Shown: positions 36,801 to 45,453, counted from the first letter of the stretch. The stretch is 64,000 bases of DNA from Microbacterium sp. NC79 (GCF_019061125.1 NZ_JAHQYI010000001.1:1178001-1242000); one strand, 5' to 3'. Notes: generated from the sequence alone by a model not told the origin. Translations and numbers: made by a program.

Positions 36801-37551
36801 TAACGCGGCGACCGAGGCGAACGCCGGCGCTGACGCTGATGCTGATGTGGACGCAGGCAGCAGCGTAGAGGCCGACTCGAGTGCCGGCGTAGAAGCGAAC
36901 GCGAACGTAGATGCGAATGCGAACGTAGAAGCCGACTCCAGTGGCAGCGCAGAAGCGAACGCGAACGCGAACGCGAATGCGAACGTGGAAGCCGACTCCA
37001 GTGCCGGCGTGGAAGCGAACTCAGACTCCACCGCCAGCGTAGAGGCGAACGCCAACGCCGATGCGAACGCAAACGTGAACGCGAACGCAAATGCAAACGC
37101 GAACGCGAACGCGAACGCGAACGCGAACGCAAACGCGAACGCAAACGCAAACGCGAACGCAAACGCAAACTCGAACGTCGAGGGCAACGCCGATGCCGAT
37201 GTGAACGCCAGCGCCGGAGCCGATGGCGCCGCGAGCGACGCACACACCGACGCCGATGGTTCCGCTGGAGGATCGGTTCCGGGTACGCCCGATGCTGACG
37301 TCGATACCGCGGCCGACAGCTCCTCAGAAGACACCGCGGCGAGCTCCGACGGCTCACAATCTCTGTCGGGTGCATCGGCTGATTCGGCTGCATCACCAGG
37401 GCCGACTGACACCGAAGCTAGCGGGTCAGATGCCGCGCAGCTCGCCACGACGGGGCAGTCGCTCTCGTCAGGTTGGTGGGCCGCCGCGCTGTTGCTCCTG
37501 CTCGCTGGGTCGCTTGTGCTCACGCGATCACGACGACAGCACCAGTCATAG
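33865..37551 (+). CDS. Large repeat-rich cell-surface protein with LATTG sorting signal
   Basis: A 1228-residue exported protein. The only usable start is TTG at 33865, right after an in-frame stop. Residues 1 to about 36 are a signal peptide (hydrophobic core, VASAAP). Residues about 45-295 start with VPEGVTSLTFTVAGAAGG and are extremely Gly-rich, as in bacterial glycine-rich surface domains. About 300-900 are beta-rich, Thr/Val/Ser-rich Ig-like repeats (for example TFTEGVQTTVGASVTT, DGSVVFEAAG). About 905-1140 are a low-complexity stalk of Ala, Asn, Asp and Glu with tandem repeats. Residues 1193-1197 are LATTG, followed by a hydrophobic helix and RSRRQHQS. LAxTG is the sortase E signal of high-GC actinobacteria. 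The likely role is an adhesin or wall-linked stalk protein. Confidence 0.85.
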   Translation: MSFYPAASSRGHRAIALLVASSLFLAVTASIPVASAAPQPLAFDVEGGESTSFVVPEGVTSLTFTVAGAAGGSGGSGWSTMLSEGGAGAEVSGTIAVRPGNVVTLQSAEAGQEGTGRITGVNGSGGAGYSPGGSGGQPLTSQASGSGGGGGGSSALVIDGVPVAVAGGGGGGGGTGYESRMWQAPDLQRGGNGGSQSGGVSADGSGGGAGGAFGGASSANGTDGSGASVGATNGGGGGGGGGHVGGVGGAHGFGRWSNGFEEHNWAAGGGGGGAGTSMIAPEVTAVNRTLSTAHEGAVSVTLNARAALDVTVPETIHRHEPFTVDVKVDFIEQPRSYAGRFEVVWEGGATQTFETSDARATTSVTLTPSGATAAPLSIVYVPTDASDSRASYAADMPVTLYPVQVNLSIADIESGWLFLQRDHDLTATLIADSPAPLVGTMQYRVDGNVVGSLPVEGPGEYSLAWRPTQKSHTYSLTASFVPHADSAYAAASGSLLASFQAAFPTVNVSVPTMIRMGQRPMQSAYVAHADGTTPGGRFTTTFTNTSTQRGYEVSVPVSGNNVAFETPQLPVGEYSVFAYYASGYELSQPGWAYANMRVEKVPTSVSIATTETWYPVPTAEIRAVVTNDDSDDGRSPAGSISFDVTASGTTTTVQGSPLPGGDPGTTVYLARFPSPATDEIIVTADFVGDAIFASSESGETTLHGGVWPMSAFGALSQQSSTSNSRGVTYTVMVEQIISDAPPFSGTARLLIDGVLTGHTLPITNGKATLNLPSALSVGSYRVAAQVDLSASGYGITTLDASVFTVNPIGTTTSLSLPATFTEGVQTTVGASVTTRDGSEPDGSVVFEAAGWRDTVLVVDGRATTTLVPVVGMTSITATFVPSSEGWGGSTAWTAVDVIPDDTGANSNADADSEANVDAGADGGTQAGADGASSEADADVDDGAAAGAGADVNGSAEADVMAGADANAGAEADVTAGADANAATEANAGADADADVDAGSSVEADSSAGVEANANVDANANVEADSSGSAEANANANANANVEADSSAGVEANSDSTASVEANANADANANVNANANANANANANANANANANANANANANANSNVEGNADADVNASAGADGAASDAHTDADGSAGGSVPGTPDADVDTAADSSSEDTAASSDGSQSLSGASADSAASPGPTDTEASGSDAAQLATTGQSLSSGWWAAALLLLLAGSLVLTRSRRQHQS
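36730..36813 (+). repeat. Two 42-base tandem repeats in the stalk-coding region
   Basis: Copies at 36730-36771 and 36772-36813 are nearly identical and keep the reading frame (14 residues: EADVMAGADANAGA and EADVTAGADANAAT). A third, degenerate copy begins at 36814. Confidence 0.8.
36865..37044 (+). repeat. 60-base tandem repeats in the stalk-coding region
   Basis: Units begin at 36865, 36925 and 36985, each encoding 20 residues starting VEADSS and containing an Ala-Asn stretch. The first 36 bases of each unit are well conserved; the third unit diverges at its end. Confidence 0.8.
37063..37170 (+). repeat. Hexanucleotide tract (GC[G/A]AA[C/T])n coding for Ala-Asn repeats
   Basis: Eighteen consecutive 6-base units, one of them GTGAAC, encode an alternating Ala-Asn run. 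The unit length keeps the frame, so slippage would change stalk length without breaking the protein. Confidence 0.85.
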
Positions 37552-37560
37552 CGAACAAAC

Positions 37561-37600
37561 GACGGGTGGGTGTGTGACTCTCATCACGCACCCACCCGTC
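37561..37600. terminator. Bidirectional terminator between the surface protein and fadD
   Basis: A 17-base arm at 37561-37577 starting GACGGGTGGG pairs with 37584-37600 ending CCCACCCGTC, with one mismatch and a 6-base loop. Flanking CAAA and TTTG extend the stem. It lies between convergent genes. Confidence 0.85.
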
Positions 37601-37615
37601 ATTTGTCTTACGGGG

Positions 37616-39316
37616 CTAAGAAGCTAGCTGCTCAAGAATTGTCTGCTTGACCTGTCGACGCAGGACCTTGCCAATCATCGACTTTGGCAGCTCCTCCACA
37701 ATGAAGTACTGGCGCGGAACCTTGTAAGGCGTCAAGATCGTGCGGCCGAAATCACGCAGCACTTCGGTATCGATGAGCGCGCCCGGCTCCAGCACGATGG
37801 CCGCGACAACCTCTTCACCCGAATGGCTACTGGGCAGACCCACAACGGCGACGTCGGCGATGCCGGGGTACTGGCGAAGGACGTTTTCCACCTCGGTTGG
37901 CGCGACATTGAACCCGCCAGTGATGATGAGTTCTTTGATGCGATCAACGACCGTCACAAAGCCGTCTTCGTCCATGCGCACGATGTCGCCGGTGCGGAAC
38001 CAGCCGTCAACAAATACGGCTTCCGTTTCCTCCGGCTTGCCGTAGTAGCCGCTGAAAACCTGCGGGCCGCGCACGATGAGTTCACCTTCGGAGCCCGCAG
38101 GAACATCGACCATAGGGTTCTCCGGGTCGACGATGCGCACTTCCGTACCTGGCAACGGCAACCCGATGGTTCCGGTCTTCCGGTTCTCGGCAACCGGGTT
38201 GACCATGAGTACGGGGGAGCACTCGCTCAGGCCGTATCCCTCACACAGGTACCCGCCTGAGGCCGCTTCAAATGGTTCCACCAGCTCCACACTCAGTGGC
38301 ATCGCGCCCGAGACGCCGATGGCGACGCCCTCAAGTGACACGCCCTTCTCCTTGGCTCGAGCCAGGAGGCGTTCTGCGATCGGCGGAACCAGCGGGAAGA
38401 GGGTTGCGGGGCGCTTTTTCACGACGTCGAGCACCATGTCGGCGTCAAACTTCGGGAAGAGCACGAGGCGTGCGCCCATTGACATCGCGAACGTGACACA
38501 CAGGGTGAGGCCGTACGCGTGGAACATTGGCAGAACGGCGTAGAAAACGCAGCCCTCGCCGCGGGGCACCGAGGGCGTCCAAGCCTGCGCCTGCATTGCG
38601 TTCGCAATCATGTTGCGGTGCGAGAGCGCTGCCCCCTTCGGGGAGCCGGTTGTTCCGGACGTGTACTGGATGATCGCGAGATCATCCGTCTGTGGGCGCG
38701 TCCACGAGCTCTGCAGGCGGCCAGACGAGGCCAGCACATCCCACGAAATGGTGTCTTCGACGGGGGAGAAGAGGGCATCACGTGACTGGCGAGCCTTCGC
38801 AATCGGCAGCCGAAGCAACGCGCGAGTCTTCAGCGGCATCGACTTAGTGATGTCGACCGAGATGAGCGTTTGTACCGCGATGTCATCAGGGAAGTCTTGG
38901 ACGGTAGCGACGACCTTATTCCACACGATGGCGGTCTTCGCGCCGTGATCTTCAAACTGCTTGCGCAACTCGCGCGGCGTGTACAGCGGGTTGTGCTCGA
39001 TAACGACCGCGCCGAGACGCAACACCGCGTAGAACGCGACGATGTGCTGAGGGCAATTCGGCAAGATCAACGCCACGGGGTCTCCCGCGCTCACACCCTG
39101 CTCACGTAAGCCTTCGGCCGCGCGTTCGATCGCTTCCAGCATCTCCGCGTACGTGATCGACTTGCCGAAAAACTCCAGTGCGGGCGCGTTGGGGTACTCG
39201 CGCGCGGATCGTTCGACAACGTCGAAGAGCGATCCGGTGACGTCTCCGAGGTCTTCGGGAACGCCTTCAGCGTAGCTAGCGGTCCACGGACGAGGGGGAT
39301 TAAATGTGTTTGACAC
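37616..39316 (-). CDS. fadD: Long-chain fatty acid--CoA ligase
   Basis: A 566-residue ANL-family adenylating enzyme that activates fatty acids to acyl-CoA. Visible motifs are the P-loop YTSGTTGSPKGA, GYGLSECSPV, the GWFRTGD motif, DRIKELIITGG, and the C-terminal catalytic Lys in PKSMIGKVLRR. The start is GTG at 39316. TAGGCT on the minus strand precedes it by 6 bases, so the message is probably leaderless. It is divergent from gatC over a 55-base gap that carries both promoters. Confidence 0.93.
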   Translation of the reverse strand: MSNTFNPPRPWTASYAEGVPEDLGDVTGSLFDVVERSAREYPNAPALEFFGKSITYAEMLEAIERAAEGLREQGVSAGDPVALILPNCPQHIVAFYAVLRLGAVVIEHNPLYTPRELRKQFEDHGAKTAIVWNKVVATVQDFPDDIAVQTLISVDITKSMPLKTRALLRLPIAKARQSRDALFSPVEDTISWDVLASSGRLQSSWTRPQTDDLAIIQYTSGTTGSPKGAALSHRNMIANAMQAQAWTPSVPRGEGCVFYAVLPMFHAYGLTLCVTFAMSMGARLVLFPKFDADMVLDVVKKRPATLFPLVPPIAERLLARAKEKGVSLEGVAIGVSGAMPLSVELVEPFEAASGGYLCEGYGLSECSPVLMVNPVAENRKTGTIGLPLPGTEVRIVDPENPMVDVPAGSEGELIVRGPQVFSGYYGKPEETEAVFVDGWFRTGDIVRMDEDGFVTVVDRIKELIITGGFNVAPTEVENVLRQYPGIADVAVVGLPSSHSGEEVVAAIVLEPGALIDTEVLRDFGRTILTPYKVPRQYFIVEELPKSMIGKVLRRQVKQTILEQLAS

Positions 39317-39322
39317 GAAAAC

Positions 39323-39328
39323 AGCCTA
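39323..39328 (-). promoter_or_regulatory. TAGGCT -10 element, leaderless start of fadD
   Basis: On the minus strand TAGGCT is followed by 6 bases and the fadD GTG. Confidence 0.5.
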
Positions 39329-39359
39329 AACGCCGACGGGGACGGCGCTCTAAACGAAC

Positions 39360-39365
39360 TAGACT
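39360..39365 (+). promoter_or_regulatory. TAGACT -10 element, leaderless start of gatC
   Basis: TAGACT is followed by 6 bases and the gatC GTG at 39372. Confidence 0.55.
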
Positions 39366-39371
39366 GGCGGG

Positions 39372-39671
39372 GTGTCTGAAATCACTCCCGATCTTGTCCG
39401 CCACCTCGGCGTGCTCGCCCGGATCCAGCTGACCGACGAAGAAGTAGAGCGCCTCACCGGCCAGCTCGATGTCATCGTTGACAACATTGCTAAGGTGTCG
39501 GAGGTTGCTACCCCCGACGTCCCCGCAACGAGTCACCCGATTCCGCTCGAGAACGTCTTCCGCCCCGATGTGCCGCAGGCGCCGCTGACGCAGCAGCAAA
39601 CACTGCAGAATGCCCCTGACGCCGAAGACGGCCGATTCGTCGTGACCGCGATTTTGGGAGAAGAACAGTGA
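39372..39671 (+). CDS. gatC: Asp/Glu-tRNA amidotransferase subunit C
   Basis: A 99-residue small subunit that wraps around GatA in the tRNA-dependent amidotransferase. [25 protein letters not shown] is the family opening, followed by an acidic linker and [12 protein letters not shown] at 39372, leaderless. It overlaps the gatA start by 4 bases (GTGA), so gatC-gatA-gatB form one tightly coupled operon. Confidence 0.95.
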   Translation: MSEITPDLVRHLGVLARIQLTDEEVERLTGQLDVIVDNIAKVSEVATPDVPATSHPIPLENVFRPDVPQAPLTQQQTLQNAPDAEDGRFVVTAILGEEQ

Positions 39672-41185
39672 GCGATCTGATTCGCCTGACCGCGGCAGAT
39701 CTCGCAACGAAGCTCGCCGCTGGCGAGGTTTCGGCTGTTGAGGCTACCCGCGCACACCTTGACCGCATCGCCGCCGTTGATGGCGATGTTCACGCGTTCC
39801 TGCACGTCAACGAAAACGCGGAAGCAATCGCCGCTGACATTGACCGCCGCCGCGCTGCCGGTGAGCAGCTGCATGAGCTGGCCGGTGTGCCGCTCGCGGT
39901 GAAAGACGTGCTGGTCACCACCGACATGCCGTCGACCTCAGGATCCAAGATCCTTGAGGGCTACATGTCGCCGTACGACGCCACGGTCGTCGCACGTGCA
40001 CGTGCGGCTGGTCTCGTCGCCATTGGTAAGACCAATATGGACGAATTCGCGATGGGCTCCTCGACTGAACACTCGGCATACGGACCGACGCGGAACCCGT
40101 GGGATCTGGAGCGCATTCCTGGCGGTTCCGGTGGTGGCTCCGCTGCTGCCGTTGCCGCATTCGAAGCGCCCCTGGCTCTTGGTTCCGACACGGGTGGTTC
40201 CATCCGCCAGCCCGCACACGTCACCGGAACCGTTGGCCTCAAGCCCACCTACGGTGGCGTGAGTCGCTACGGTGCAATCGCGCTGGCGTCCAGCCTCGAC
40301 CAGATCGGCCCGGTCACCCGTACCGTGCTCGACTCTGGTCTGCTGCACGACGTCATCGGTGGCCACGACTTCAACGACTCCACGTCGCTGACCACCGAGT
40401 GGCCGTCGTTTGCCGCTGCCGCGCGCGAAGGCGCGACCGGTCAGGTTCTCAAGGGCCTCAAGGTCGGCGTCATCAAGGAGCTTCCGGACAGCGGCTTCCA
40501 GGCCGGTGTCTCGCAGTCGTTCCGTGAGTCGCTGGCGCTGATGGAGGCGCAGGGCGCCGAGATCGTTGAGATCAGTGCCCCGCACTTCGAATACGGTGTT
40601 GCTGCTTACTATCTGATTCTTCCGGCTGAGGCATCGAGCAACCTGGCGAAGTTCGACTCCGTGCGCTTCGGCATGCGGGTCACGCCTGAGGGCGGCGCAA
40701 CGGTTGAGAACGTGATGGCTGCCACCCGTGCTGCCGGCTTCGGTGATGAGGTTAAGCGCCGCATCATCCTCGGCACCTACGCGCTGAGCTCGGGCTACTA
40801 CGACGCCTACTATGGCTCGGCACAGAAGGTTCGCACGCTCATCCAGCGAGACTTCGACAACGCATTCGCGCAGGTCGACATCATTGCGACCCCGACGGCT
40901 CCCACCACGGCGTTTAAGTTTGGCGAGAAGGTCGGAGACCCGATTCAGATGTATCTGAACGACGTCGCCACGATTCCGGCAAACCTGGCGGGCGTACCAG
41001 GCATGACACTGCCAAGCGGTCTGGCGTCAGATGACGGTCTGCCCGTTGGTATCCAGTTCTTGGCTCCGGCGTTTGAAGACGCCCGCCTGTACCGCGTTGG
41101 CGCGGCGCTGGAAGCGCTGCTCGTCGACCAGTGGGGCGGCCCGCTGCTTGACCGCGCACCCGAGCTGAACGGAGGCGCACGATAA
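39668..41185 (+). CDS. gatA: Asp/Glu-tRNA amidotransferase subunit A
   Basis: A 505-residue amidase-signature enzyme that releases ammonia from glutamine for conversion of Glu-tRNA(Gln), and possibly Asp-tRNA(Asn), to the amidated form. The Ser-cisSer-Lys triad is visible: Lys in PLAVKDVL, the cis-Ser in [11 protein letters not shown] and the nucleophile in [12 protein letters not shown]. The start is GTG at 39668, overlapping gatC. Its stop overlaps the gatB ATG by one base. Confidence 0.97.
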   Translation: MSDLIRLTAADLATKLAAGEVSAVEATRAHLDRIAAVDGDVHAFLHVNENAEAIAADIDRRRAAGEQLHELAGVPLAVKDVLVTTDMPSTSGSKILEGYMSPYDATVVARARAAGLVAIGKTNMDEFAMGSSTEHSAYGPTRNPWDLERIPGGSGGGSAAAVAAFEAPLALGSDTGGSIRQPAHVTGTVGLKPTYGGVSRYGAIALASSLDQIGPVTRTVLDSGLLHDVIGGHDFNDSTSLTTEWPSFAAAAREGATGQVLKGLKVGVIKELPDSGFQAGVSQSFRESLALMEAQGAEIVEISAPHFEYGVAAYYLILPAEASSNLAKFDSVRFGMRVTPEGGATVENVMAATRAAGFGDEVKRRIILGTYALSSGYYDAYYGSAQKVRTLIQRDFDNAFAQVDIIATPTAPTTAFKFGEKVGDPIQMYLNDVATIPANLAGVPGMTLPSGLASDDGLPVGIQFLAPAFEDARLYRVGAALEALLVDQWGGPLLDRAPELNGGAR

Positions 41186-42702
41186 TGGCTGCTGAAGCGC
41201 TGATGGATTTCAACAAGGCTCTCGAGCTGTACGAACCGGTTCTCGGTTTCGAAGTTCACGTTGAGTTGAACACCGCGACGAAGATGTTCTCCTCGGCCCC
41301 GAACCCGGCCAACGAGGCCAACCACGACGCCGCCCCCAACACCCTGGTGGCGCCCGTCGACATGGGTCTGCCTGGAGCGTTGCCGGTCGTGAACGCCGAG
41401 GCCGTTGTCTCATCGATCAAGCTGGGCCTGGCGCTCGGCTGTTCGATTGCCGAGACCTCGAGCTTCGCGCGTAAGAACTACTTCTACCCCGACCTCGGGA
41501 AGAACTACCAGATCTCGCAGTTCGACGAGCCGATCGCCTTCGAAGGCTCGGTTCAGGTTGAACTGGGCGACGGCACGCTTGTCGACATTCCGATTGAGCG
41601 CGCCCACATGGAAGAAGACGCCGGGAAGCTGACGCACGTCGGCGGTTCCACCGGTCGCATCCAGGGTGCAGACCACTCGCTGGTTGATTACAACCGCGCT
41701 GGCGTGCCGCTCGTCGAGATCGTCACGAAGGTCATCTACGGTGCGGAACACCGTGCGCCAGAACTCGCGAAGGCGTACGTCGCGACGATCCGCGACATCG
41801 TGCTGTCGCTGGGTATTTCGGAAGCTCGCCTCGAGCGCGGAAACCTGCGTTGCGATGCCAACGTCTCACTGCGCCCGCGCGGCCAGGAGAAGCTGGGCAC
41901 CCGCACCGAGACGAAGAACGTCAACTCAATGCGTTCGGTCGAGCGTGCGGTTCGCTACGAGATCCAGCGTCAGGCTGCGATTCTCGCCGCGGGCGGAACC
42001 ATCATCCAGGAGACGCGTCACTGGCACGAAGACACCGGTGAGACCTCGCCCGGTCGCCCCAAGTCTGATGCCGACGACTACCGCTACTTCCCGGAGCCGG
42101 ACCTGGTTCCGGTCGCTCCGTCGCGTGAGCAGGTCGAAGAGCTGCGTGCCACGCTGCCCGAGGCTCCTGTTGCGCGTCGCCGTCGCCTGAAGAACGAATG
42201 GGGCTTCACCGACCTTGAGTTCCAGGATGTCGCCAACGGTGGCATTGTGGCCGAGGTGGAAGCCACGATTGCTGCCGGTACGACGCCCGCCGCAGCCCGC
42301 AAGTGGTGGACGGGCGAGATTGCTCGCCTGGCCAACGCCCAGGAGCGTGACATCGCCGACATCGTGACGCCGGCAAACGTCGCCGCGCTTCAGGCGCTCG
42401 TCGACGCTGGCACCCTCACCGACAAGCTCGCCCGCCAGGTGCTCGAAGGTGTTATCGCCGGCGAAGGCACCCCGCAGGAGGTTGTCGACGCTCGTGGCCT
42501 CGCCGTTGTCTCTGACGACGGCGCGCTGATTGCCGCGATCGATGAGGCGCTCGCGTCGCAGCCTGACGTGCTCGCGAAGATCCGCGATGGCAAGGTGCAG
42601 GCAGCCGGCGCTGTGATCGGTGCCGTCATGAAGGCAATGAAGGGCCAGGCCGACGCCGCGCGTGTGCGCGAACTCGTGCTGGAGCGCGCCGCACAGGCGT
42701 AA
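41185..42702 (+). CDS. gatB: Asp/Glu-tRNA amidotransferase subunit B
   Basis: A 505-residue subunit that binds tRNA and performs the kinase and transamidase step. The cradle domain starts with [15 protein letters not shown] and contains [31 protein letters not shown] and [13 protein letters not shown] helical domain and the YqeY-like tail (about 360-505, ending VLERAAQA) follow. Its presence implies that Gln-tRNA is made by transamidation. Confidence 0.97.
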   Translation: MAAEALMDFNKALELYEPVLGFEVHVELNTATKMFSSAPNPANEANHDAAPNTLVAPVDMGLPGALPVVNAEAVVSSIKLGLALGCSIAETSSFARKNYFYPDLGKNYQISQFDEPIAFEGSVQVELGDGTLVDIPIERAHMEEDAGKLTHVGGSTGRIQGADHSLVDYNRAGVPLVEIVTKVIYGAEHRAPELAKAYVATIRDIVLSLGISEARLERGNLRCDANVSLRPRGQEKLGTRTETKNVNSMRSVERAVRYEIQRQAAILAAGGTIIQETRHWHEDTGETSPGRPKSDADDYRYFPEPDLVPVAPSREQVEELRATLPEAPVARRRRLKNEWGFTDLEFQDVANGGIVAEVEATIAAGTTPAAARKWWTGEIARLANAQERDIADIVTPANVAALQALVDAGTLTDKLARQVLEGVIAGEGTPQEVVDARGLAVVSDDGALIAAIDEALASQPDVLAKIRDGKVQAAGAVIGAVMKAMKGQADAARVRELVLERAAQA

Positions 42703-42711
42703 TCCTTTCGG

Positions 42712-42742
42712 CAAGCGGGGCGTCTGGGTGACGCCCCGCTTG
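42712..42742 (+). terminator. Rho-independent terminator after gatB
   Basis: CAAGCGGGGCGTC (42712-42724) and GACGCCCCGCTTG (42730-42742) form a perfect stem with a 5-base loop, followed by TTGTTTG. Confidence 0.85.
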
Positions 42743-42785
42743 TTGTTTGTACCGCAGTGTCGGTGGCGTAACGGAGAATGGAACC

Positions 42786-44042
42786 ATGGGCAGGGGAGAC
42801 GGATCAAACCGGGTGTTTTCGCTCCCGGGCGATGATGACTCCGGAACATCGATCCTGCACGTCGACATGGATGCGTTTTATGCGTCCGTCGCGATTCTTG
42901 ATGATCCATCGCTCGCGGGCAAAGCGATCATTATCGGCGCCCCTGAGGGCCGTTCGGTCGTCTCTAGCGCCTCCTATGAGGCCCGTCGCTTCGGCGTGCG
43001 GGCGGCGATGCCCATGGGGCAAGCGATTCGGCTGTGTCCGCACGGCGTGATCGTCACGCCGTCTTTTCATCGTTACGTTGAGGTCTCAAAACAGGTGATG
43101 GAGATCTTCCAGCGGTTTACTCCGTTGGTCGAGCCGCTATCAATCGACGAGGCTTTTCTTGACGTGTCTGGTGCGCGCCGGCTGTGGGGGAGCCCTGGGC
43201 AGATCGCGGCGCTGATTCGAGAGACGGTAGAGCGCGAGGTCGGGATCACCTGCAGCGTGGGGGTCGCGGCGACGAAGCACGTGGCGAAGATGGCATCGAC
43301 GCTGTGCAAACCCGATGGCATGCTGTTTGTGCCTGAGGCACAGACGCTGAGCTTCCTCGGCCCGCGTTCGGTTCGTCAGATGTGGGGAGTCGGGCCGAAG
43401 GCCGCAGAAGCGCTGGAGAACCGCGGCATCCGTACCATTGCAGATGTCCGCGCGACACGGACAGCAGCGTTGAATCGCGCGCTTGGGCCCGCCATGGGCA
43501 ACCGCGTGCGTGAGCTTGCGCATGGCGTCGACGAGCGCATCGTGGTGACGGAGCACGCCGAGAAGAGCATCGGTCATGAAGAGACGTTCGAGCGTGACGT
43601 TGCCGATAAAGAACAGCTGCGCAGCGAGCTCTTGCGGCTGGCAGATCGCGTCGGTATTCGTCTCCGCAAGGCCGGTGTTGAATCACGCACGATCGCGATC
43701 AAGGTGCGGTTTAACGACTTCAGCACACTCAGTCGTTCGCAGACGCTTCCCGAGCCCACCGACGTCGGCATGCGCATCGCAGATGCGGCACGCGACCTGT
43801 TTGAGACGATCGATCTGGTAGCCCCGGTACGACTCATCGGAGTGCGCGCTGAGAAGCTGCAACCCAAGGGCGGTTCCGCGCTCGCGCTGTGGGACGACGA
43901 TAAAGACTGGCGGCGCGTTGACGATGCCCTGGACGACGCGGCGGAACGCTTTGGATCCGGGGCGGTCACCCGAGCTGCGTTCTTGGGGCGCGGCGACCGG
44001 TACGCAGCCCCGCGCGCTCCCAAACTGGATGAGCGCGGATAG
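42786..44042 (+). CDS. dinB: DNA polymerase IV (Y-family)
   Basis: A 418-residue translesion polymerase. ATG at 42786 has GGAGAATGG upstream; the longer open frame from 42747 is not needed. The palm begins with ILHVDMDAFYASVA (metal-binding Asp), then SYEARRFGVRAAMPM, and LSIDEAFLDVSG with the Asp-Glu pair. HhH and little-finger domains follow (VGPKAAEALENRGI, VGIRLRKAGVESRTI). No clear clamp-binding end was identified. No LexA-type box was seen in the short upstream gap. Confidence 0.93.
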   Translation: MGRGDGSNRVFSLPGDDDSGTSILHVDMDAFYASVAILDDPSLAGKAIIIGAPEGRSVVSSASYEARRFGVRAAMPMGQAIRLCPHGVIVTPSFHRYVEVSKQVMEIFQRFTPLVEPLSIDEAFLDVSGARRLWGSPGQIAALIRETVEREVGITCSVGVAATKHVAKMASTLCKPDGMLFVPEAQTLSFLGPRSVRQMWGVGPKAAEALENRGIRTIADVRATRTAALNRALGPAMGNRVRELAHGVDERIVVTEHAEKSIGHEETFERDVADKEQLRSELLRLADRVGIRLRKAGVESRTIAIKVRFNDFSTLSRSQTLPEPTDVGMRIADAARDLFETIDLVAPVRLIGVRAEKLQPKGGSALALWDDDKDWRRVDDALDDAAERFGSGAVTRAAFLGRGDRYAAPRAPKLDERG

Positions 44043-44079
44043 TCCGGCAACCAACCTGTTCTGCAGCGCGTGAGCGCGC

Positions 44080-44085
44080 TACGGT
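44080..44085 (+). promoter_or_regulatory. TACGGT -10 element, leaderless start
   Basis: TACGGT is followed by 6 bases and the ATG at 44092. Confidence 0.4.
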
Positions 44086-44091
44086 GGTCAT

Positions 44092-44412
44092 ATGCCTAAC
44101 ATCGCACTTGAACTCGGCAAACTGTCCTCCTCGATCGGCGTGAAGAGCGTCTACGGCGAGCAACAGGACGTCGATGGCGTGAAGATCATTCCCGTCGCTA
44201 TGACGTGGCACGGTTTCGGTGGCGGCTCCGACGACACGGGCTCTGAGGGCGGTGGCGGTGGTGGTACCGCGATTCCGGTCGGGGCATACGTGCGCTCCGG
44301 TGACTCCATTCGTTTCGAACCGAACATTATCGCGCTTCTCGCCGTTGCGGTTCCGTTCGTCTGCGTAGCCGGACGCGCCCTGGCCCGCATTATTCGTGCT
44401 CTCAAGAAGTAG
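44092..44412 (+). CDS. GerW/YtfJ-family protein
   Basis: A 106-residue protein. The core VKSVYGEQQDVDGVKIIPVAMTWHGFGGGS matches the YtfJ/GerW sporulation-protein family, in which GE-x3-VDG-x-(I/T)IIPV precedes a Gly-rich stretch. A hydrophobic helix near residues 78-95 followed by RIIRALKK suggests a membrane anchor at the C-terminus. Homologs are widespread outside endospore formers, and the actinobacterial role is unknown. The next gene starts inside its last codons (17-base overlap), so the two are co-expressed. Confidence 0.75.
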   Translation: MPNIALELGKLSSSIGVKSVYGEQQDVDGVKIIPVAMTWHGFGGGSDDTGSEGGGGGGTAIPVGAYVRSGDSIRFEPNIIALLAVAVPFVCVAGRALARIIRALKK

Positions 44413-44971
44413 CGACGCCGTCGACGTTGTGCTGAGCCGCGCCGTTGACGAAATCCTTCGCTGGCCGGGAGTCCAGTCCGGATCTGCGGTGATCCTGATC
44501 GATGGGAGATCCGGGGCAGGAAAGACCTCACTCAGTATGCGGTTGCGAGATGCATTACCAGGAGCGAGCGTGCTCGCGTTGGACAGTGTGTATCCAGGGT
44601 GGGACGGACTCCGTGCCGGCGCCGATCAGGTTCTCGACCGCGTGCTGCGTCCGCGTGCGGCGGGGCGAGATGGAACCTACACCGGGTGGGACTGGAACCG
44701 TGACGTTCCTGCCGATGACCACGTGGTTCCGGCTTCGGGTCCGCTCATTGTGGAGGGTGCGGGGCTTCTCACTGAGGAATCTGCTGGGCTTGCCGATGTG
44801 CGGGTCTGGGTTGAAGCGAGTGATGAAGAACGCAAACGCCGGGCTCTCGATCGTGATGGCGAAGCATATGCGCCGCACTGGGAGCGCTGGTCACGCCAAG
44901 AAGAGCGACACATCGCCGACCATAGTCCGCACCGTCTTGCAGACATCGTGATCGAGGTTCCGGCGGGTTAG
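44396..44971 (+). CDS. P-loop NTPase, uridine-kinase-like
   Basis: A 191-residue cytoplasmic protein. Walker A is DGRSGAGKTSL at about residue 37. An LDSVYPGWDGL segment resembles the acceptor region of nucleoside or pantothenate kinases, and GPLIVEGAGLL looks like Walker B. It ends with an Arg-rich lid region (ERKRRALDRDGE). It probably phosphorylates a small molecule that I cannot specify. GTG at 44396 overlaps the previous gene; another GTG about 30 bases later is possible. Confidence 0.7.
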   Translation: MLSRSSDAVDVVLSRAVDEILRWPGVQSGSAVILIDGRSGAGKTSLSMRLRDALPGASVLALDSVYPGWDGLRAGADQVLDRVLRPRAAGRDGTYTGWDWNRDVPADDHVVPASGPLIVEGAGLLTEESAGLADVRVWVEASDEERKRRALDRDGEAYAPHWERWSRQEERHIADHSPHRLADIVIEVPAG

Positions 44972-45453
44972 GAGTCGGTGGCCTCGACGAGCATCTCAAG
45001 CCGGTATGCCAGCCAGTCGTATATCGCTAGGGTCGGATTCTCGTCGTCGTGCTCAGCGTTGTGCTCGTCAGCGGTGTCGAGGCCGAGTCGAGTAGCGAGG
45101 ACGAGGCGCAGCGCCGCCAGCGTGCGCATCCACGCCAACACATCGTCATCGCTCAGGGAGACCTCGAGCGTGCCGCGAGGATCTTCATCCACCGCAACTG
45201 ATGTGTCTGAAGGACCTGCCGAAAGCGTTGCAAGCACGGCGGTTGCGTCCCGTGTGCGCTGGGAGAGGAGATCGTCGGAGGTTAGTCGCCGAAACTCGGC
45301 GGCGGCGGCAGCATCGCCGCGGTAGGCGATCGGCGAAAGTCGCTCCATCGCCGGGTCGGCCAGATCGGATTCCTCGTAGAGCGCGATGAGTTGCGTCACG
45401 AGGTCGGTGAGGACGTGCACCTCGCCGTCAAAGAAGGTGATTGTCGTGCTCAT
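44968..45453 (-). CDS. DUF2017-family protein
   Basis: A 161-residue acidic protein of unknown function, matching the actinobacterial DUF2017 family usually encoded beside clpS. It is largely helical with segments LTDLVTQLIALYEE, AAAEFRRLT and LAWMRTLAALRLVLATRLG. ATG at 45453 overlaps the clpS stop (ATGA). It is the last gene of the zincin-clpS-DUF2017 operon and converges with the kinase-like gene, the two overlapping by 4 bases. Confidence 0.8.
   Translation of the reverse strand: MSTTITFFDGEVHVLTDLVTQLIALYEESDLADPAMERLSPIAYRGDAAAAAEFRRLTSDDLLSQRTRDATAVLATLSAGPSDTSVAVDEDPRGTLEVSLSDDDVLAWMRTLAALRLVLATRLGLDTADEHNAEHDDENPTLAIYDWLAYRLEMLVEATDS

Noticed and set aside
37063..37170. Possible CRISPR-like array
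   Set aside because: The units are contiguous 6-base coding repeats without spacers, inside an open frame, and no cas genes are present.
36336..37523. A 395-residue minus-strand open frame with Phe-Ala and Ser-Ala repeats opposite the surface-protein stalk
   Set aside because: It is the mirror of the GC-rich Ala/Asn repeat tract. Repeats of this kind leave all frames open. It has no ribosome-binding site, and the plus-strand frame has signal peptide and sorting signal.
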